From positions 1-32,817 of the forward strand of contig JAOUHU010000033.1 of NCBI GenBank assembly GCA_029884455.1: a stretch of 32,817 bases of DNA, in the 5' to 3' direction. Source of the stretch: Gammaproteobacteria bacterium (GTDB lineage Bacteria > Pseudomonadota > Gammaproteobacteria > Steroidobacterales > Woeseiaceae). This document shows, in pieces, positions 15,868 to 24,771 of the stretch (position 1 is the first letter of the stretch; each line of letters begins with the position of its first letter). The notes beneath the pieces were generated by a model. That model saw nothing but the letters and a program-made list of their open reading frames with translations. It had not been told where the DNA came from and searched no databases. The position numbers were made by a program, and so were the translations under genes.

Positions 15868-17265
15868 ATGATCAGTGCAGGCATCGTAACCGTATCGTAC
15901 ATAGCTGCGACGGTACTTTTTATTCTCGCCCTCGGCGGACTTTCGAACCAGGAAACGGCTCGGCGCGGCAACTGGTACGGCATCGTCGGCATGGCGATCG
16001 CATTGATTGCGACGGTGCTCGGTGTTGTGACCAGGCACTATGAGTTGCTGCTCGGCGCTTTGTTGATCGGTGGCAGTATTGGTATCGTGCTTGCGCGACG
16101 TGTGCAGATGACACAGATGCCGGAGCTGGTCGCGATTCTGCACAGCCTGGTTGGGCTGGCCGCGGTCGCTGTGGGTTTTGCGAACTTCCTCGATCCGGCG
16201 GTACATCACTCGGGCATCGAGCTGACCATCCATGACATTGAGACCTATCTCGGAATCCTGATCGGTGCGGTGACATTTTCCGGATCCGTCATCGCGTTTG
16301 GCAAGCTCAGCGGCCGCATTGGTGGCAAACCGCTGACTCTGCCCGGGCGGCATCTGTTCAACCTGGGCCTGTTGCTGGCAGCAATCTGGTTCGGGCGCGA
16401 GTTTGTCATGCAGTCTGCGTCGGGGAGTGGTGTCGAACCGTTAATTATCATGACGGCCATTGCGCTGATATTTGGTATCCACATGGTGATGGCGATCGGC
16501 GGTGCCGACATGCCGGTGGTCGTGTCAATGCTGAACAGCTACTCGGGCTGGGCGGCGTCAGCAACCGGGTTCATGCTGGAGAACGACCTGCTGATTGTGA
16601 CCGGCGCCCTGGTTGGTTCGAGCGGTGCGATCCTGAGTTACATCATGTGCCGTGCAATGAACCGCAAATTCCTCTCGGTTATTGCGGGCGGCTTTGGCAC
16701 GGGAGGCGGCACGGCCGCTTCGGGCGACACCGCACAGCAGGGCGAGATCGTACCGATCGAGGCGCAGGAAGCAGCGGCACTGCTGCTGGCGGCCAGGGAA
16801 GTTATGATCATTCCGGGCTACGGCATGGCCGTGGCGCAGGCACAGCATACGGTTTTCGAGATTACAAAGGCGTTACGGGCGAAGAAAGTCAACGTTCGCT
16901 TCGGCATCCACCCGGTCGCTGGGCGCATGCCGGGGCATATGAACGTTTTGCTGGCCGAGGCCAAGGTGCCTTACGACATCGTCTTCGAGATGGACGAGAT
17001 CAACGAGGATTTTCCCGACGTGGACGTTTCCGTGGTCATCGGCGCGAACGACATCGTCAACCCGTCGGCACTGGAAGAACCGAACAGCCCGATCGCGGGC
17101 ATGCCGGTTCTCGAATGCTGGAAAGGCGAAACGACAATTGTTTTGAAGCGCAGCATGGCAACTGGCTATGCCGGCGTGCAAAATCCACTGTTCTTTAAAG
17201 AGAACACTCGCATGCTTTTTGGCGATGCCAAGGACACTCTCGACGCCGTACTTAAAGCCCTTTAA
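15868..17265 (+). CDS. pntB: NAD(P) transhydrogenase, beta subunit
   Basis: 465 residues from the ATG at 15868, seven bases after the pntA stop; the frame is open further upstream, but that part lies within pntA and this start gives the normal N-terminus ([20 protein letters not shown]). Eight to nine membrane helices fill residues 1-265 (for example [21 protein letters not shown] and [20 protein letters not shown]). The C-terminal dIII domain binds NADP(H): [47 protein letters not shown]. Together with PntA it supplies NADPH, which the glutamate synthase encoded later in the window would consume. Confidence 0.97.
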   Translation: MISAGIVTVSYIAATVLFILALGGLSNQETARRGNWYGIVGMAIALIATVLGVVTRHYELLLGALLIGGSIGIVLARRVQMTQMPELVAILHSLVGLAAVAVGFANFLDPAVHHSGIELTIHDIETYLGILIGAVTFSGSVIAFGKLSGRIGGKPLTLPGRHLFNLGLLLAAIWFGREFVMQSASGSGVEPLIIMTAIALIFGIHMVMAIGGADMPVVVSMLNSYSGWAASATGFMLENDLLIVTGALVGSSGAILSYIMCRAMNRKFLSVIAGGFGTGGGTAASGDTAQQGEIVPIEAQEAAALLLAAREVMIIPGYGMAVAQAQHTVFEITKALRAKKVNVRFGIHPVAGRMPGHMNVLLAEAKVPYDIVFEMDEINEDFPDVDVSVVIGANDIVNPSALEEPNSPIAGMPVLECWKGETTIVLKRSMATGYAGVQNPLFFKENTRMLFGDAKDTLDAVLKAL

Positions 17266-17309
17266 ACTCGGTGCCCTTGAATCGCGCGCGGCGCGATGGG
17301 GTTAGCCGG

Positions 17310-17963
17310 ATGCTCGCAGGAATCGTCACCGATATCGCGCAGCAGGTGCTGCGGACCGATGTGGCCGGAATGCCACTCGAATGGATCGACTATAGAGAAG
17401 CGGTCCGGCTGTACCATGCCGACCAGGTTGCCTACGATTGTGGTACGCACCTATACACGGTCTTCGGTGGTTACAGCAGTTTCGACGGCGAGCGCAGCAG
17501 GATCGCGGTCAATTCGATTATCGCAACCCATGGCACCAGCCAGGGCCTTGCACGTAATCGCGACCGTTACGTTCCACCGCTGAACAATCGAACGCTGTTC
17601 AAACGGGATGGCAATATTTGCCTGTACTGTGCGATGCGCTATCCGACCCGCGACCTGACGCGCGATCACATTACGCCAATTTCGCTCGGTGGCCGCGACA
17701 GGTGGAACAATGTTGCGACGGCGTGCCGACGCTGTAACAACTTCAAGGGCGGGCGCAAACCGGAACAGGCTGGCATGCAACTGATCGCTGTGCCGTTTAC
17801 GCCAACCTATGCTGAATATATATACCTGAAAGGTCGTCGCGTACTTGCCGACCAGATGCAATACCTGCTGGCACACATCCCGCGGTCCAGTCCGCTGCAC
17901 GCCCGCCTGACCGGCCACCTTGCCGACGGTGAGGAAATCATCGACGTCCATTTTCATGAGTAA
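17310..17963 (+). CDS. HNH endonuclease-like protein
   Basis: 217 residues from the ATG at 17310; an in-frame GTG at 17271 would add 13. The central domain is a zinc-containing HNH fold: LFKRDGNICLYCAMRYP with C104 and C107, LTRDHITPISLGG with D119-H120, WNNVATACRRCNNFKGGR with N133/N134, C139 and C142. The N-terminal 90 residues (LRTDVAGMPLEWIDYREAV) and the C-terminal part (VPFTPTYAEYIYLKGRRVLADQMQYLL) are conserved in stand-alone HNH proteins that I recall from Xanthomonadales-type genomes. These are chromosomal single genes and their target is not known. It follows pntB closely and precedes repeat copy 2. No partner methylase or restriction-system gene is present. Confidence 0.85.
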   Translation: MLAGIVTDIAQQVLRTDVAGMPLEWIDYREAVRLYHADQVAYDCGTHLYTVFGGYSSFDGERSRIAVNSIIATHGTSQGLARNRDRYVPPLNNRTLFKRDGNICLYCAMRYPTRDLTRDHITPISLGGRDRWNNVATACRRCNNFKGGRKPEQAGMQLIAVPFTPTYAEYIYLKGRRVLADQMQYLLAHIPRSSPLHARLTGHLADGEEIIDVHFHE

Positions 17964-17967
17964 CGAC

Positions 17968-18038
17968 AGGGTTCGGAGCCCTTTCTGGACCATGTTTGGA
18001 TTACATCCGTACCCGGTGCACAAAGGGCTCTGACCCCA
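17968..18038. repeat. Dispersed palindromic repeat, copy 2 (reverse orientation)
   Basis: Left arm AGGGTTCGGAGCCCTTT (17968-17984) and right arm AAAGGGCTCTGACCCC (18022-18037) pair with a few mismatches. Read on the minus strand, both the arms and the centre align with copy 1 at 6597-6666: TGC, TACGG, CCA and ACATG-GGTC blocks occur in the same order. It lies between the stop of the HNH gene and the start of the exonuclease gene, which points the same way. Confidence 0.85.
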
Positions 18039-18045
18039 CTCTGGC

Positions 18046-18936
18046 ATGCAGTATCTAATTGACGCCAGCGTCTACGTTTTTCGGGCCTATTATTCGCTGC
18101 CTGATGACATGGTCGATAAGCAGGGCAACCCGGTCAATGCGCTCTATGGTTTTTGCCGATTCCTTGGCGATTTCATGGAGCAGGTTAATCCCGAACATGT
18201 TGCCGTGCTGTTTGATGAAAGCCTGTCATCGTCATTCCGTACCGATATTTATCCCGCCTACAAGGCAAATCGCGACCCCGCACCGGAAGAACTGAAGCGC
18301 CAGTTCGGCCAATGCCGCAGGTTCACTCGCGCCCTCGGCATCATGGAGCATGGCAGTCCGCACTATGAAGCCGACGACCTGATCGGGACGCTGGTGGAAT
18401 GGGGTCGTTCGGTCGACCGGCCGTCAACGATTGTGACTCGTGACAAGGACCTGGCGCAGTTGCTGTCGAAACAGGACGTGTTTTGGGATTTTGCCGGCAA
18501 GGGCAAGATCCGCTACGAGGAAGTTCGCGGCATATTTGGCGTCCACCCGGAACAGATCGCCGATTTCCTCGCGCTTGCGGGTGATGCGGTTGACAATATC
18601 AAGGGCGTTCCCGGTATCGGCAAAAAGACCGCGACCGTACTGCTTGAAAATTTTGGCAGCCTCGACGGAATTTACGCCAATCTCGACAAAGTGCATGCGA
18701 TCAACGTGCGTGGCGCGAAAACGCTGGGCGAAAAACTCGCGATGTACAAGGAAGATGCAGAGCTGGCACGAAAACTTACAGGCATAGCCTGCGACGCGCC
18801 ATTCGATGATCCGGAAGAAGCGTTGCGCCGCAAGCGTCCAAAACTGGGCGAAATCAATGCTCTGTTTGACGAGGCGGATATTGGTACGGCCTTGCGCCGC
18901 CAGGCAGAGCGTATCTCCGATCTCGCTCGCGATTAA
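18046..18936 (+). CDS. Stand-alone 5'-3' exonuclease (PolA N-terminal / ExoIX type)
   Basis: 296 residues forming a complete FEN-type nuclease without a polymerase. The acidic metal-binding residues are all visible: D6 in YLIDASVYVFRAYY, D57 in VLFDES, E108, D110 and D111 in YEADDLIGTL, D133 and D135 in TRDKDLAQLL, and D180 and D183 in GDAVDNIKG. YKANR (72-76) is the helical-arch lysine region. The helix-hairpin-helix is GVPGIGKKTA. Such proteins process flaps and RNA primers during lagging-strand synthesis or repair; because the third metal site is present it should be catalytically more complete than E. coli ExoIX, which lacks some acidic residues. It is a neighbour of an HNH protein, separated by repeat copy 2. 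Confidence 0.9.
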   Translation: MQYLIDASVYVFRAYYSLPDDMVDKQGNPVNALYGFCRFLGDFMEQVNPEHVAVLFDESLSSSFRTDIYPAYKANRDPAPEELKRQFGQCRRFTRALGIMEHGSPHYEADDLIGTLVEWGRSVDRPSTIVTRDKDLAQLLSKQDVFWDFAGKGKIRYEEVRGIFGVHPEQIADFLALAGDAVDNIKGVPGIGKKTATVLLENFGSLDGIYANLDKVHAINVRGAKTLGEKLAMYKEDAELARKLTGIACDAPFDDPEEALRRKRPKLGEINALFDEADIGTALRRQAERISDLARD

Positions 18937-18952
18937 CTATCGGTAACTGACG

Positions 18953-19696
18953 TTAAGACTCGGCGACTTCGTAACTCTCGCCCAGGAAGTCCTCATCGAA
19001 GGCGAACAAGGTTGTTCCCTCGGGCGCCGTAATCGCAACAAATGCGCCCTCGTAGCCCGGAAATTTCCTGTGCTTGTGCGCATTCTTTTCGATGTTCTCG
19101 AATAACGCGCTGCGATCTGCGCAACGGAAACACAATGCGGGGCCGGTAAGCGCGATGCTTTCGGACAGTCCCAGCGGAAAACCACCCGCGTCAAAACGCA
19201 TGTGCGTGGTCGGTTCTTCGCGAACCCGCAGTACCACCGGCGCAACTGTCGCCCAGAACAGTGCCGAGTTCACAGCGTCGCGAGCAGGCAGGGACAACTC
19301 AAACCAGCTGCCACACACCGAATCATTGGCGAACTCATCGCCTGACATGAAGGTACGCGCCTCAAGCATTCGTATGTAGTGACCATCGCGGTCTGTCAGC
19401 CCAAGCTCATTGAACGCGTCCTCACCCAACTGCATTAAACTGAACTCGAAGCCATGATCGGTCATCGATCGCGCGTGCCGGGCCAGGTCCTGATGCACGT
19501 AGCTGATGGCCGGTGCATCGAAATCGCGATCGTGCAGGCCGATACACAGCGTGCCATCCGAAACGACCGCATACTTGTGCGAGTAAATGTCGCCAATCTC
19601 AAGTTCTGCAAAGCCCAGGCTCTTGTAAAAACCGAGCGATTCCAGGATATCCGGCGCACGAACGCTGAACTCAAGGTAGCGGCCGAGATTGCTCAT
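18953..19696 (-). CDS. VOC-superfamily (glyoxalase-fold) protein
   Basis: 247 residues in two halves, each of the vicinal-oxygen-chelate beta-alpha-beta type. The first half is clear: LGRYLEFSVRAPDILESLGFYKSLGFAELEIG, SDGTLCIGLHDRDFDAPAISYV and LTDRDGHYIRMLEA. The second half (FELSLPARDAVNSALFWATV, FDAGGFPLGLSESIAL, FVAITAPEGTTLFAFDED) repeats the layout. The substrate is unknown. Its ATG overlaps the hemH stop as ATGA (19693-19696), so it is translated with ferrochelatase. Confidence 0.75.
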   Translation of the reverse strand: MSNLGRYLEFSVRAPDILESLGFYKSLGFAELEIGDIYSHKYAVVSDGTLCIGLHDRDFDAPAISYVHQDLARHARSMTDHGFEFSLMQLGEDAFNELGLTDRDGHYIRMLEARTFMSGDEFANDSVCGSWFELSLPARDAVNSALFWATVAPVVLRVREEPTTHMRFDAGGFPLGLSESIALTGPALCFRCADRSALFENIEKNAHKHRKFPGYEGAFVAITAPEGTTLFAFDEDFLGESYEVAES

Positions 19697-20730
19697 TGAG
19701 CAGCTTCCAGCCAGCCACCGGTATTTTTTTCGATCAGGCGGGCGAGCAGCGCGGCGTGCTGCGGGTTGGCATTCAGCGCGGGGATGTAGTGCAGCGCTTT
19801 GCCTCCCGCCTTGATAAACAACTCGGCATACCGCAAGGCAATTTCCTCAAGTGTCTCAAGACAATCGACGGCAAAGCCGGGACACACGACGTCAACGCGC
19901 GACATGCTGGCAGCGCCAAACTTGCTTAGCACCTCATCCGTGTATGGCTGCAACCACTCTTCCCGTCCGACACGTGATTGAAATGCGACTGACCAGCCAG
20001 TCTCAGCCAGCTTAAGAGCCTCGGCAATCAGTCGAGCTGTTTTCAGACACTGGCAATGGTACGGATCACCGTTTAAGAGCGTACTTTTGGGCACACCGTG
20101 GAAGGAAAACAAAAGGTGCTCGCCGCGACCGTGCTGCTGCCAATGTCGGCGAATATTCTCGGCGTGAGCGGCTATGAAGTCCGCGTTGTCATGGTATTGA
20201 TTGATGAAACGCAATTCGGGGAGCCAGCGTCGCATGCGCAGCACATTGGCCACTGCATCAAAGACGGCCGCCGTGGTGGTCCCGGAATACTGCGGATACA
20301 ACGGCAGGACTATCGTCCTGCGGGCTCCGGCCGCATACAAGGCGTCAAGACCGGCCTCGATGGATGGATTGCCATAGGTCATGGCGAGTTGTACCAGCAC
20401 CGGCCCGGACATGCGGTCCGACAAATCGGCCTGGATGGCAGCCGCAAGGTCCAGCGAGTGAAACAACAGCGGTGAACCGCGCCCGGTCCAGATTTGCCGG
20501 TAGGCATGCGCTGAACGCGCTGGTCGCAGCAACAAAATGATGCCGTTCAGAATCAACCACCAGAGCGCACGTGGATACTCAACGACGCGTGGATCCGAGA
20601 GAAACTGGCGCAAATATCGGCGCACGCCGCGCACAGTCGGGCTGTCCGGAGTGCCGAGGTTCACGAGCAACACGCCGGTAATCTGCGGCGATCCGTGCTC
20701 GTACTCGGGCATGATTTTGAATTTTGGCAT
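19693..20730 (-). CDS. hemH: Ferrochelatase
   Basis: 345 residues from the ATG at 20730; other in-frame starts are GTG at 20745 and ATG at 20712. The enzyme inserts Fe2+ into protoporphyrin IX, the last step of protohaem synthesis. It opens with GVLLVNLGTPDSPTVRGVRRYL and holds the catalytic His211 in LLFSFHGVPKS and Glu266 in PYTDEVL. QIWTGRGSPL, VLPLYPQYSGTTTAAV and VAFQSRVGREEWLQPYTDE are further family blocks. The two cysteines in YHCQCLKTARL are typical of bacterial forms. It runs divergently from the unknown gene at 20846. Confidence 0.96.
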   Translation of the reverse strand: MPKFKIMPEYEHGSPQITGVLLVNLGTPDSPTVRGVRRYLRQFLSDPRVVEYPRALWWLILNGIILLLRPARSAHAYRQIWTGRGSPLLFHSLDLAAAIQADLSDRMSGPVLVQLAMTYGNPSIEAGLDALYAAGARRTIVLPLYPQYSGTTTAAVFDAVANVLRMRRWLPELRFINQYHDNADFIAAHAENIRRHWQQHGRGEHLLFSFHGVPKSTLLNGDPYHCQCLKTARLIAEALKLAETGWSVAFQSRVGREEWLQPYTDEVLSKFGAASMSRVDVVCPGFAVDCLETLEEIALRYAELFIKAGGKALHYIPALNANPQHAALLARLIEKNTGGWLEAAQ

Positions 20731-20743
20731 GCAGCTCGGGCCC

Positions 20744-20755
20744 ACCGATATCGGT
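20744..20755. promoter_or_regulatory. 12-bp palindrome upstream of hemH
   Basis: ACCGATATCGGT is a perfect palindrome in the 115-bp gap between divergent hemH and the next gene, just upstream of the chosen hemH start. It could be an operator for either gene, but it overlaps the alternative GTG start of hemH and 12-bp palindromes are not rare. Confidence 0.25.
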
Positions 20756-20802
20756 CGGCGCTACAGTAAACGAAAGGTCCCCGGGGCGCCAGTTGCAGGC
20801 GC

Positions 20803-20808
20803 TATAAT
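20803..20808 (+). promoter_or_regulatory. Consensus -10 element upstream of the 145-residue protein
   Basis: TATAAT, an exact sigma-70 -10 hexamer, 38 bases before the ATG at 20846. No good -35 hexamer lies at the right spacing (20780-20785 is GC-rich), so it may depend on an activator. Confidence 0.4.
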
Positions 20809-20845
20809 CCATTGTCTTGATTGAAATTTACGGGTGCGGACGGGA

Positions 20846-21283
20846 ATGCAAACTCGCTTGGAACAACCACAGCCTGCTGCCTCGAACTGGTCCCTAGTTC
20901 GAGACCTGGCGGTGCTGCAGGTGAAACTCATTGTCGACGGTTTTCGCGACATCGTGCTGCTGCCGACATCGATAGTCGCCGCTATCGTTAGCCTGGCACG
21001 CGGGCGCAACGGCGTGCCCGGCCCGCAGTTCTACCGGCTGCTGGTCATGGGCAAACAAAGCGAACACTGGATCGACCTGTTCGGTGCGCTGCGCAACGCT
21101 CCGGCCGACGTAGATCGTGCCGCGACGTTTGACGTCGGCAACCTCGACGACATCGTCAGTAATGTCGAAAAATTTGTTGTGGACGAATACCAGCGCGGGG
21201 GTGTCACTGCCCAGGCAAAATCGCGAATTGATGCCGCACTTAAGGCGATGCGGCGCAAAAACACCAAGGGGCCAATGCCCTGA
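20846..21283 (+). CDS. Conserved hypothetical membrane-associated protein
   Basis: 145 residues from the ATG at 20846; a GTG at 20834 would add four. I do not recognise the family. Visible parts are an N-terminal charged stretch, a hydrophobic helix (about 33-54, DIVLLPTSIVAAIVSLARG), a middle segment FYRLLVMGKQSEHWIDLFGAL, and a basic C-terminal tail (IDAALKAMRRKNTKGP). The helix suggests monotopic or single-pass membrane attachment. The gene stands alone between divergent hemH and convergent fadI. Coding is supported by clean spacing with both neighbours and by an ideal -10 element upstream. Confidence 0.7.
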   Translation: MQTRLEQPQPAASNWSLVRDLAVLQVKLIVDGFRDIVLLPTSIVAAIVSLARGRNGVPGPQFYRLLVMGKQSEHWIDLFGALRNAPADVDRAATFDVGNLDDIVSNVEKFVVDEYQRGGVTAQAKSRIDAALKAMRRKNTKGPMP

Positions 21284-21298
21284 TGGGCACCGGCGCCG

Positions 21299-22594
21299 TT
21301 ACTTTCTCGGTGCCGCTTCCATGATTGCCGTAACGCCCATACCGCCGGCTGTGCATACCGAGATCAGGCCACGGCCGGACCCTTTTTCGCTGAGCAATTT
21401 TGCCATATTGGCCACGATGCGCGCGCCGGTGGCAGCGAACGGGTGGCCGATCGCAAGGCTGCCGCCCTTGACGTTGAGCTTGCTCAAGTCGATTGGGCCA
21501 AGCGGCTGATTACGGCCGAGTTTTTCGCGACAGAATTTCTCCGATTGCCACGCCTTGAGTGTGGCGATCGTCTGCGCCGCGAACGCCTCGTGAATTTCAT
21601 AGAAATCGAAGTCCTGTAATCGCAGATTCGCATCTTTAAGCATTTCGGACACGGCGTAGGCCGGCGCCATCAACAGCCCTTCGTCGTTGATGAAATTGAC
21701 GGCGGCCACTTTGACAAATGTCAGGTAGGCCGAGATTGGCAGGTTCTTCAGCGTTGCCCACGACTCCGACGCGAGTAGCACTGCCGCTGCGCCGTCGGTT
21801 AATGGCGTGCTGTTGCCGGCTGTCAACGTTGCGTCTTCATCTTTGGCGAACACCGGCTTTAGCGCCTGCAATTTCTCGAAGGTGGAGTCGCGGCGGATAT
21901 TGTTGTCCTCCTCGCAGTCCATGAACGGCGTAACGAGGTCTTCATACCAGCCGGAGTCATAGGCATGTGCCGCTTTGACATGGCTTGCCAGCGCCAGTTG
22001 ATCCTGGTGCTCGCGCTGTACCTCCCAGTCGCGCGCGATCAATTCGGTGCTTTGACCCATCGACATTTCGGTGCGTGGTTCGACGACTCCCGGCAGCTCG
22101 GGCTTGAAGTGTTTCGGGCGCAAGCGGAACCAGGGCAGGATTCGCTTCGGCAAGGAACGCGCCGTAACAACATCGAGCAAAATGCGCCGGTAGCTGTCGG
22201 GATAGACGATCGGCGCGTCACTGATCGAGTCCACGCCACCGGCGATGCCGGCGTCGATCTGCCCGAGGGCAATCTTGTTTGCGATCACGGCACAGGCCTC
22301 GAGGCTGGTCCCGCAGGCGCGCTGCAAATCCATGGCAGGTGTCTTTGGTGACAACCCGCATTCGATGACAGATTCACGCGCCAGGTTCCAGTCACGCGAA
22401 TGCTTGATAACCGCACCCAGCGCCACGTCACCGAGTTTCTGACCCTTGAGGTCGTATTTGGTTACCAGCCCGGAAAGTGCCGCCGACATAAGGTCCAGGT
22501 TCGACAGTTCGCGATAGATCGAGTACGAACGGCAGAAGGGAATCCGGGAACCGCCAACCACAACAACCCTGTTCGATTTACCGTCATGCAGCAT
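21299..22594 (-). CDS. fadI: Acetyl-CoA C-acyltransferase, FadI-type thiolase
   Basis: 431 residues. Thiolases of this type cleave 3-ketoacyl-CoA in fatty acid beta-oxidation or run the reverse condensation. Catalytic residues are all in place: Cys94 in LQRACGTSLEA, the His in YEIHEAFAAQ, His384 in GGSLAIGHPFAATGARI and Cys414 in SVCTAGGMGV. The blocks CEEDNNIRRDST and GNSTPLTDGAAAVLLASES match FadI-type rather than FadA-type enzymes. No fadJ (the usual multifunctional partner) is beside it, so the specific pathway is open. GGAG lies seven bases before the ATG on the minus strand. It is divergent from the MATE gene. Confidence 0.92.
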   Translation of the reverse strand: MLHDGKSNRVVVVGGSRIPFCRSYSIYRELSNLDLMSAALSGLVTKYDLKGQKLGDVALGAVIKHSRDWNLARESVIECGLSPKTPAMDLQRACGTSLEACAVIANKIALGQIDAGIAGGVDSISDAPIVYPDSYRRILLDVVTARSLPKRILPWFRLRPKHFKPELPGVVEPRTEMSMGQSTELIARDWEVQREHQDQLALASHVKAAHAYDSGWYEDLVTPFMDCEEDNNIRRDSTFEKLQALKPVFAKDEDATLTAGNSTPLTDGAAAVLLASESWATLKNLPISAYLTFVKVAAVNFINDEGLLMAPAYAVSEMLKDANLRLQDFDFYEIHEAFAAQTIATLKAWQSEKFCREKLGRNQPLGPIDLSKLNVKGGSLAIGHPFAATGARIVANMAKLLSEKGSGRGLISVCTAGGMGVTAIMEAAPRK

Positions 22595-22697
22595 GCTTGT
22601 CTCCGTGCCCCGTCATCAGTGGACGCGCCCGCAACTTTACACCATTTGGGCAAAAAACCTGAACCCGCGGTCCTCAATAATGCGGTATCGTGCCGCG

Positions 22698-24065
22698 ATG
22701 TTTTCAAGCGGCAACTGGCGACACGAATTGCGGGCCCTTTTCGGGCTTGCCGGGCCGCTGATCGTCAATAATTTGTCAATGGCCGGCATGCATTTTGCGG
22801 ATGCGGTTATGGCCGGACGGCTCGGGGCAGAGACGCTGGCGGCGGTGGCGGTTGGTGGCAGCGTATGGTTCTTCGGCTTTGCGTTCTGCCTTGGCACCAT
22901 GATGGCGATCTCGCCGATTGCGGCAAGGCATTACGGAGCCGGTAATCCGGAGGTCATTGGCCGGTATACGCGCCAGGGAATCTTTCTCGGACTCATCATG
23001 GGCATCGCGCTGATAGCGATCTTCTACCTGTTCGCAGGTGCGGGGCTCGAACTGGTTGGCATCGATGCGCAATTTCGCGGGCTGACCAAAGGTTACGTGC
23101 TGGCCATAGTGCTCGGGGCTCCGGGAATCTTCGTATTTCTCGCGCTTCGCTTCACGACCGAGGGCATCGGCGAGACCCGGCCAATCATGTACGCGTCAGT
23201 GGCATCGCTGTTCATGAACGTGTTCCTGAACTGGGTGCTGATGTACGGCAAACTCGGCGCGCCAGCCCTCGGCGCGGTCGGTTGCGGGCTCGCGAGCGCG
23301 ATCACGATGTGGATGATGATGCTCGGTCTGGCGATCTATATGTGGCGCAGCAGGATCTACGCCAGCATGCAGATTTTCTCGCGTGTCGGGCGGTTACGTG
23401 CCAGCGCGTTGAAGGAAATCCTGGTGCTGGGCCTGCCGATCGCGGTCATGATTACCGCCGAGGCGGGCCTGTTCAATGCGGTGTCGGTGTTGATGGGGAC
23501 GCGTAGCGCATCGATTGCGGCAGCACACCAGGTCGCGATCAACTTCGCGACTCTGACATTCATGATCCCGTTGGCGCTGAGTGCTGCCATAACCGTTCGC
23601 GTCGGTCATGCACTGGGTTCCGGGAATGCCCGGGCAGCGCGATTCAGCGGCAGCATCGGTATCGCGACGTGTGCCATATTCATGACCTGCTCGGCGGCGT
23701 TCATGCTGTTGTTTCGCAATACGGTCGTTACCATTTATACCGATGACCCGTCAGTGACCAGTATTGCGATCAACCTGTTGCTGGCCGCGGCGATATTCCA
23801 GATTGCGGACGGCGTACAAATCGGTGCGGCGGGTGCGCTGCGCGGCTACAAGGACACGCACTTCCCGATGGCGATCAATACGTTCGCTTACTGGGTGATG
23901 GCGTTTCCGCTCGCCTATCTGGCGGCGGTTACCTACAAGGCCGCGCCGGTGTATACCTGGGGTGCGTTTATCGTTGGCTTGTCGGTTGCTGCGACGCTGC
24001 TGACCTGGAGATTTGTACGACTGTCGCGCGCCAATCTGGATACTGCCCCGGCCGGGTCTGGTTAG
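22698..24065 (+). CDS. MATE-family multidrug/cation exporter
   Basis: 455 residues from the ATG at 22698 (MFSSGNWRHELRALFGLAGPLIVNN); an earlier in-frame ATG at 22680 would add six. About twelve membrane helices in two homologous bundles are visible. Family blocks include GLAGPLIVNNLSMAGMHFAD, GTMMAISPIAARHYGAG, VLGLPIAVMITAEAGLFN and HQVAINFATLTFMIPLALS. MATE transporters export cationic compounds in exchange for Na+ or H+; this one fits the NorM type. Its stop overlaps that of the convergent DUF924 gene by four bases. Confidence 0.92.
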   Translation: MFSSGNWRHELRALFGLAGPLIVNNLSMAGMHFADAVMAGRLGAETLAAVAVGGSVWFFGFAFCLGTMMAISPIAARHYGAGNPEVIGRYTRQGIFLGLIMGIALIAIFYLFAGAGLELVGIDAQFRGLTKGYVLAIVLGAPGIFVFLALRFTTEGIGETRPIMYASVASLFMNVFLNWVLMYGKLGAPALGAVGCGLASAITMWMMMLGLAIYMWRSRIYASMQIFSRVGRLRASALKEILVLGLPIAVMITAEAGLFNAVSVLMGTRSASIAAAHQVAINFATLTFMIPLALSAAITVRVGHALGSGNARAARFSGSIGIATCAIFMTCSAAFMLLFRNTVVTIYTDDPSVTSIAINLLLAAAIFQIADGVQIGAAGALRGYKDTHFPMAINTFAYWVMAFPLAYLAAVTYKAAPVYTWGAFIVGLSVAATLLTWRFVRLSRANLDTAPAGSG

Positions 24066-24727
24066 CCGCCCTGCCCGAAATCGAGGTTATCGCCGGATAA
24101 ATACTCGTCCTCTTCCGGCGTGTTCGGCCGATTCAGGAGTTTGTTGCGGTGCGGAAACCGGCCGAACCTGTCGATGATGTCACGATGCAACTCCGCAAAC
24201 TGTGTGATGGTTTCGAAGGTTTCCCGATAGGTGCGCGATACTGACTCTGCCAGCTTCGAAAACAGTTCCACGGATTTGGCCTGCACCCTGGCGGACTCGG
24301 CATGCTGCAGTGGCATATAGAAGAAAGCGCGCTGAATAGGTGCCAGGCCCTGGTCTTTTTTCTCCATCGCGCCTTCAACACAGAGTTTCAGCGCAGCCTT
24401 GTCCTTAGAGAATGCCTCCGCTGTATTGCGAAAAATGTTACGGCGGAACTGGTCGAGCAAGAGTATTAACGCCAGCCGGCCGCGCGGTTCCTGTGCCCAG
24501 TGATCGAGCTCGCCCTTCGAGGCGAGCTCAACATCATCCAGAAATCCCTTCCTGCATTCCATGTCGAAAACTTCGTCTTCACCGAACCAGACATCCATAC
24601 GTCGATCAATCTGCGGCGCCGTGAGCTCCTTCTCGCGAAACCAGAAATCCAGAATGGCATCGATGCGCATCTGGTCCTCGTCTGTGATCGTTCGGTCGCC
24701 GTTCTCGCTCAAAAGTTTTACCGACAT
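24062..24727 (-). CDS. DUF924 family protein
   Basis: 221 residues from the ATG at 24727; a TTG at 24739 would add four. The body is all-helical with the DUF924 signature: ILDFWFREKELT, VWFGEDEVFD, WAQEPRGRLALILLLDQFRRNIFRNTAEAFSKD, and FYMPLQHAESARVQ near the middle, ending FGRFPHRNKLLNRPNTPEEDEYL. The family adopts a TPR-like fold and is widespread in Proteobacteria; its molecular role is not established. It converges on the MATE gene and is divergent from the lipoprotein gene with a 44-bp gap. Confidence 0.9.
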   Translation of the reverse strand: MSVKLLSENGDRTITDEDQMRIDAILDFWFREKELTAPQIDRRMDVWFGEDEVFDMECRKGFLDDVELASKGELDHWAQEPRGRLALILLLDQFRRNIFRNTAEAFSKDKAALKLCVEGAMEKKDQGLAPIQRAFFYMPLQHAESARVQAKSVELFSKLAESVSRTYRETFETITQFAELHRDIIDRFGRFPHRNKLLNRPNTPEEDEYLSGDNLDFGQGG

Positions 24728-24771
24728 GGCTTTACTCAACGCTTCCGAATCCCGGTAGACTCTAGCAGATC

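Noticed and set aside
17310..18936. HNH plus exonuclease pair considered as a defence system
   Set aside because: No methylase, sensor, ATPase or toxin partner is nearby, codon use looks like the neighbours, and both families occur as ordinary chromosomal genes.
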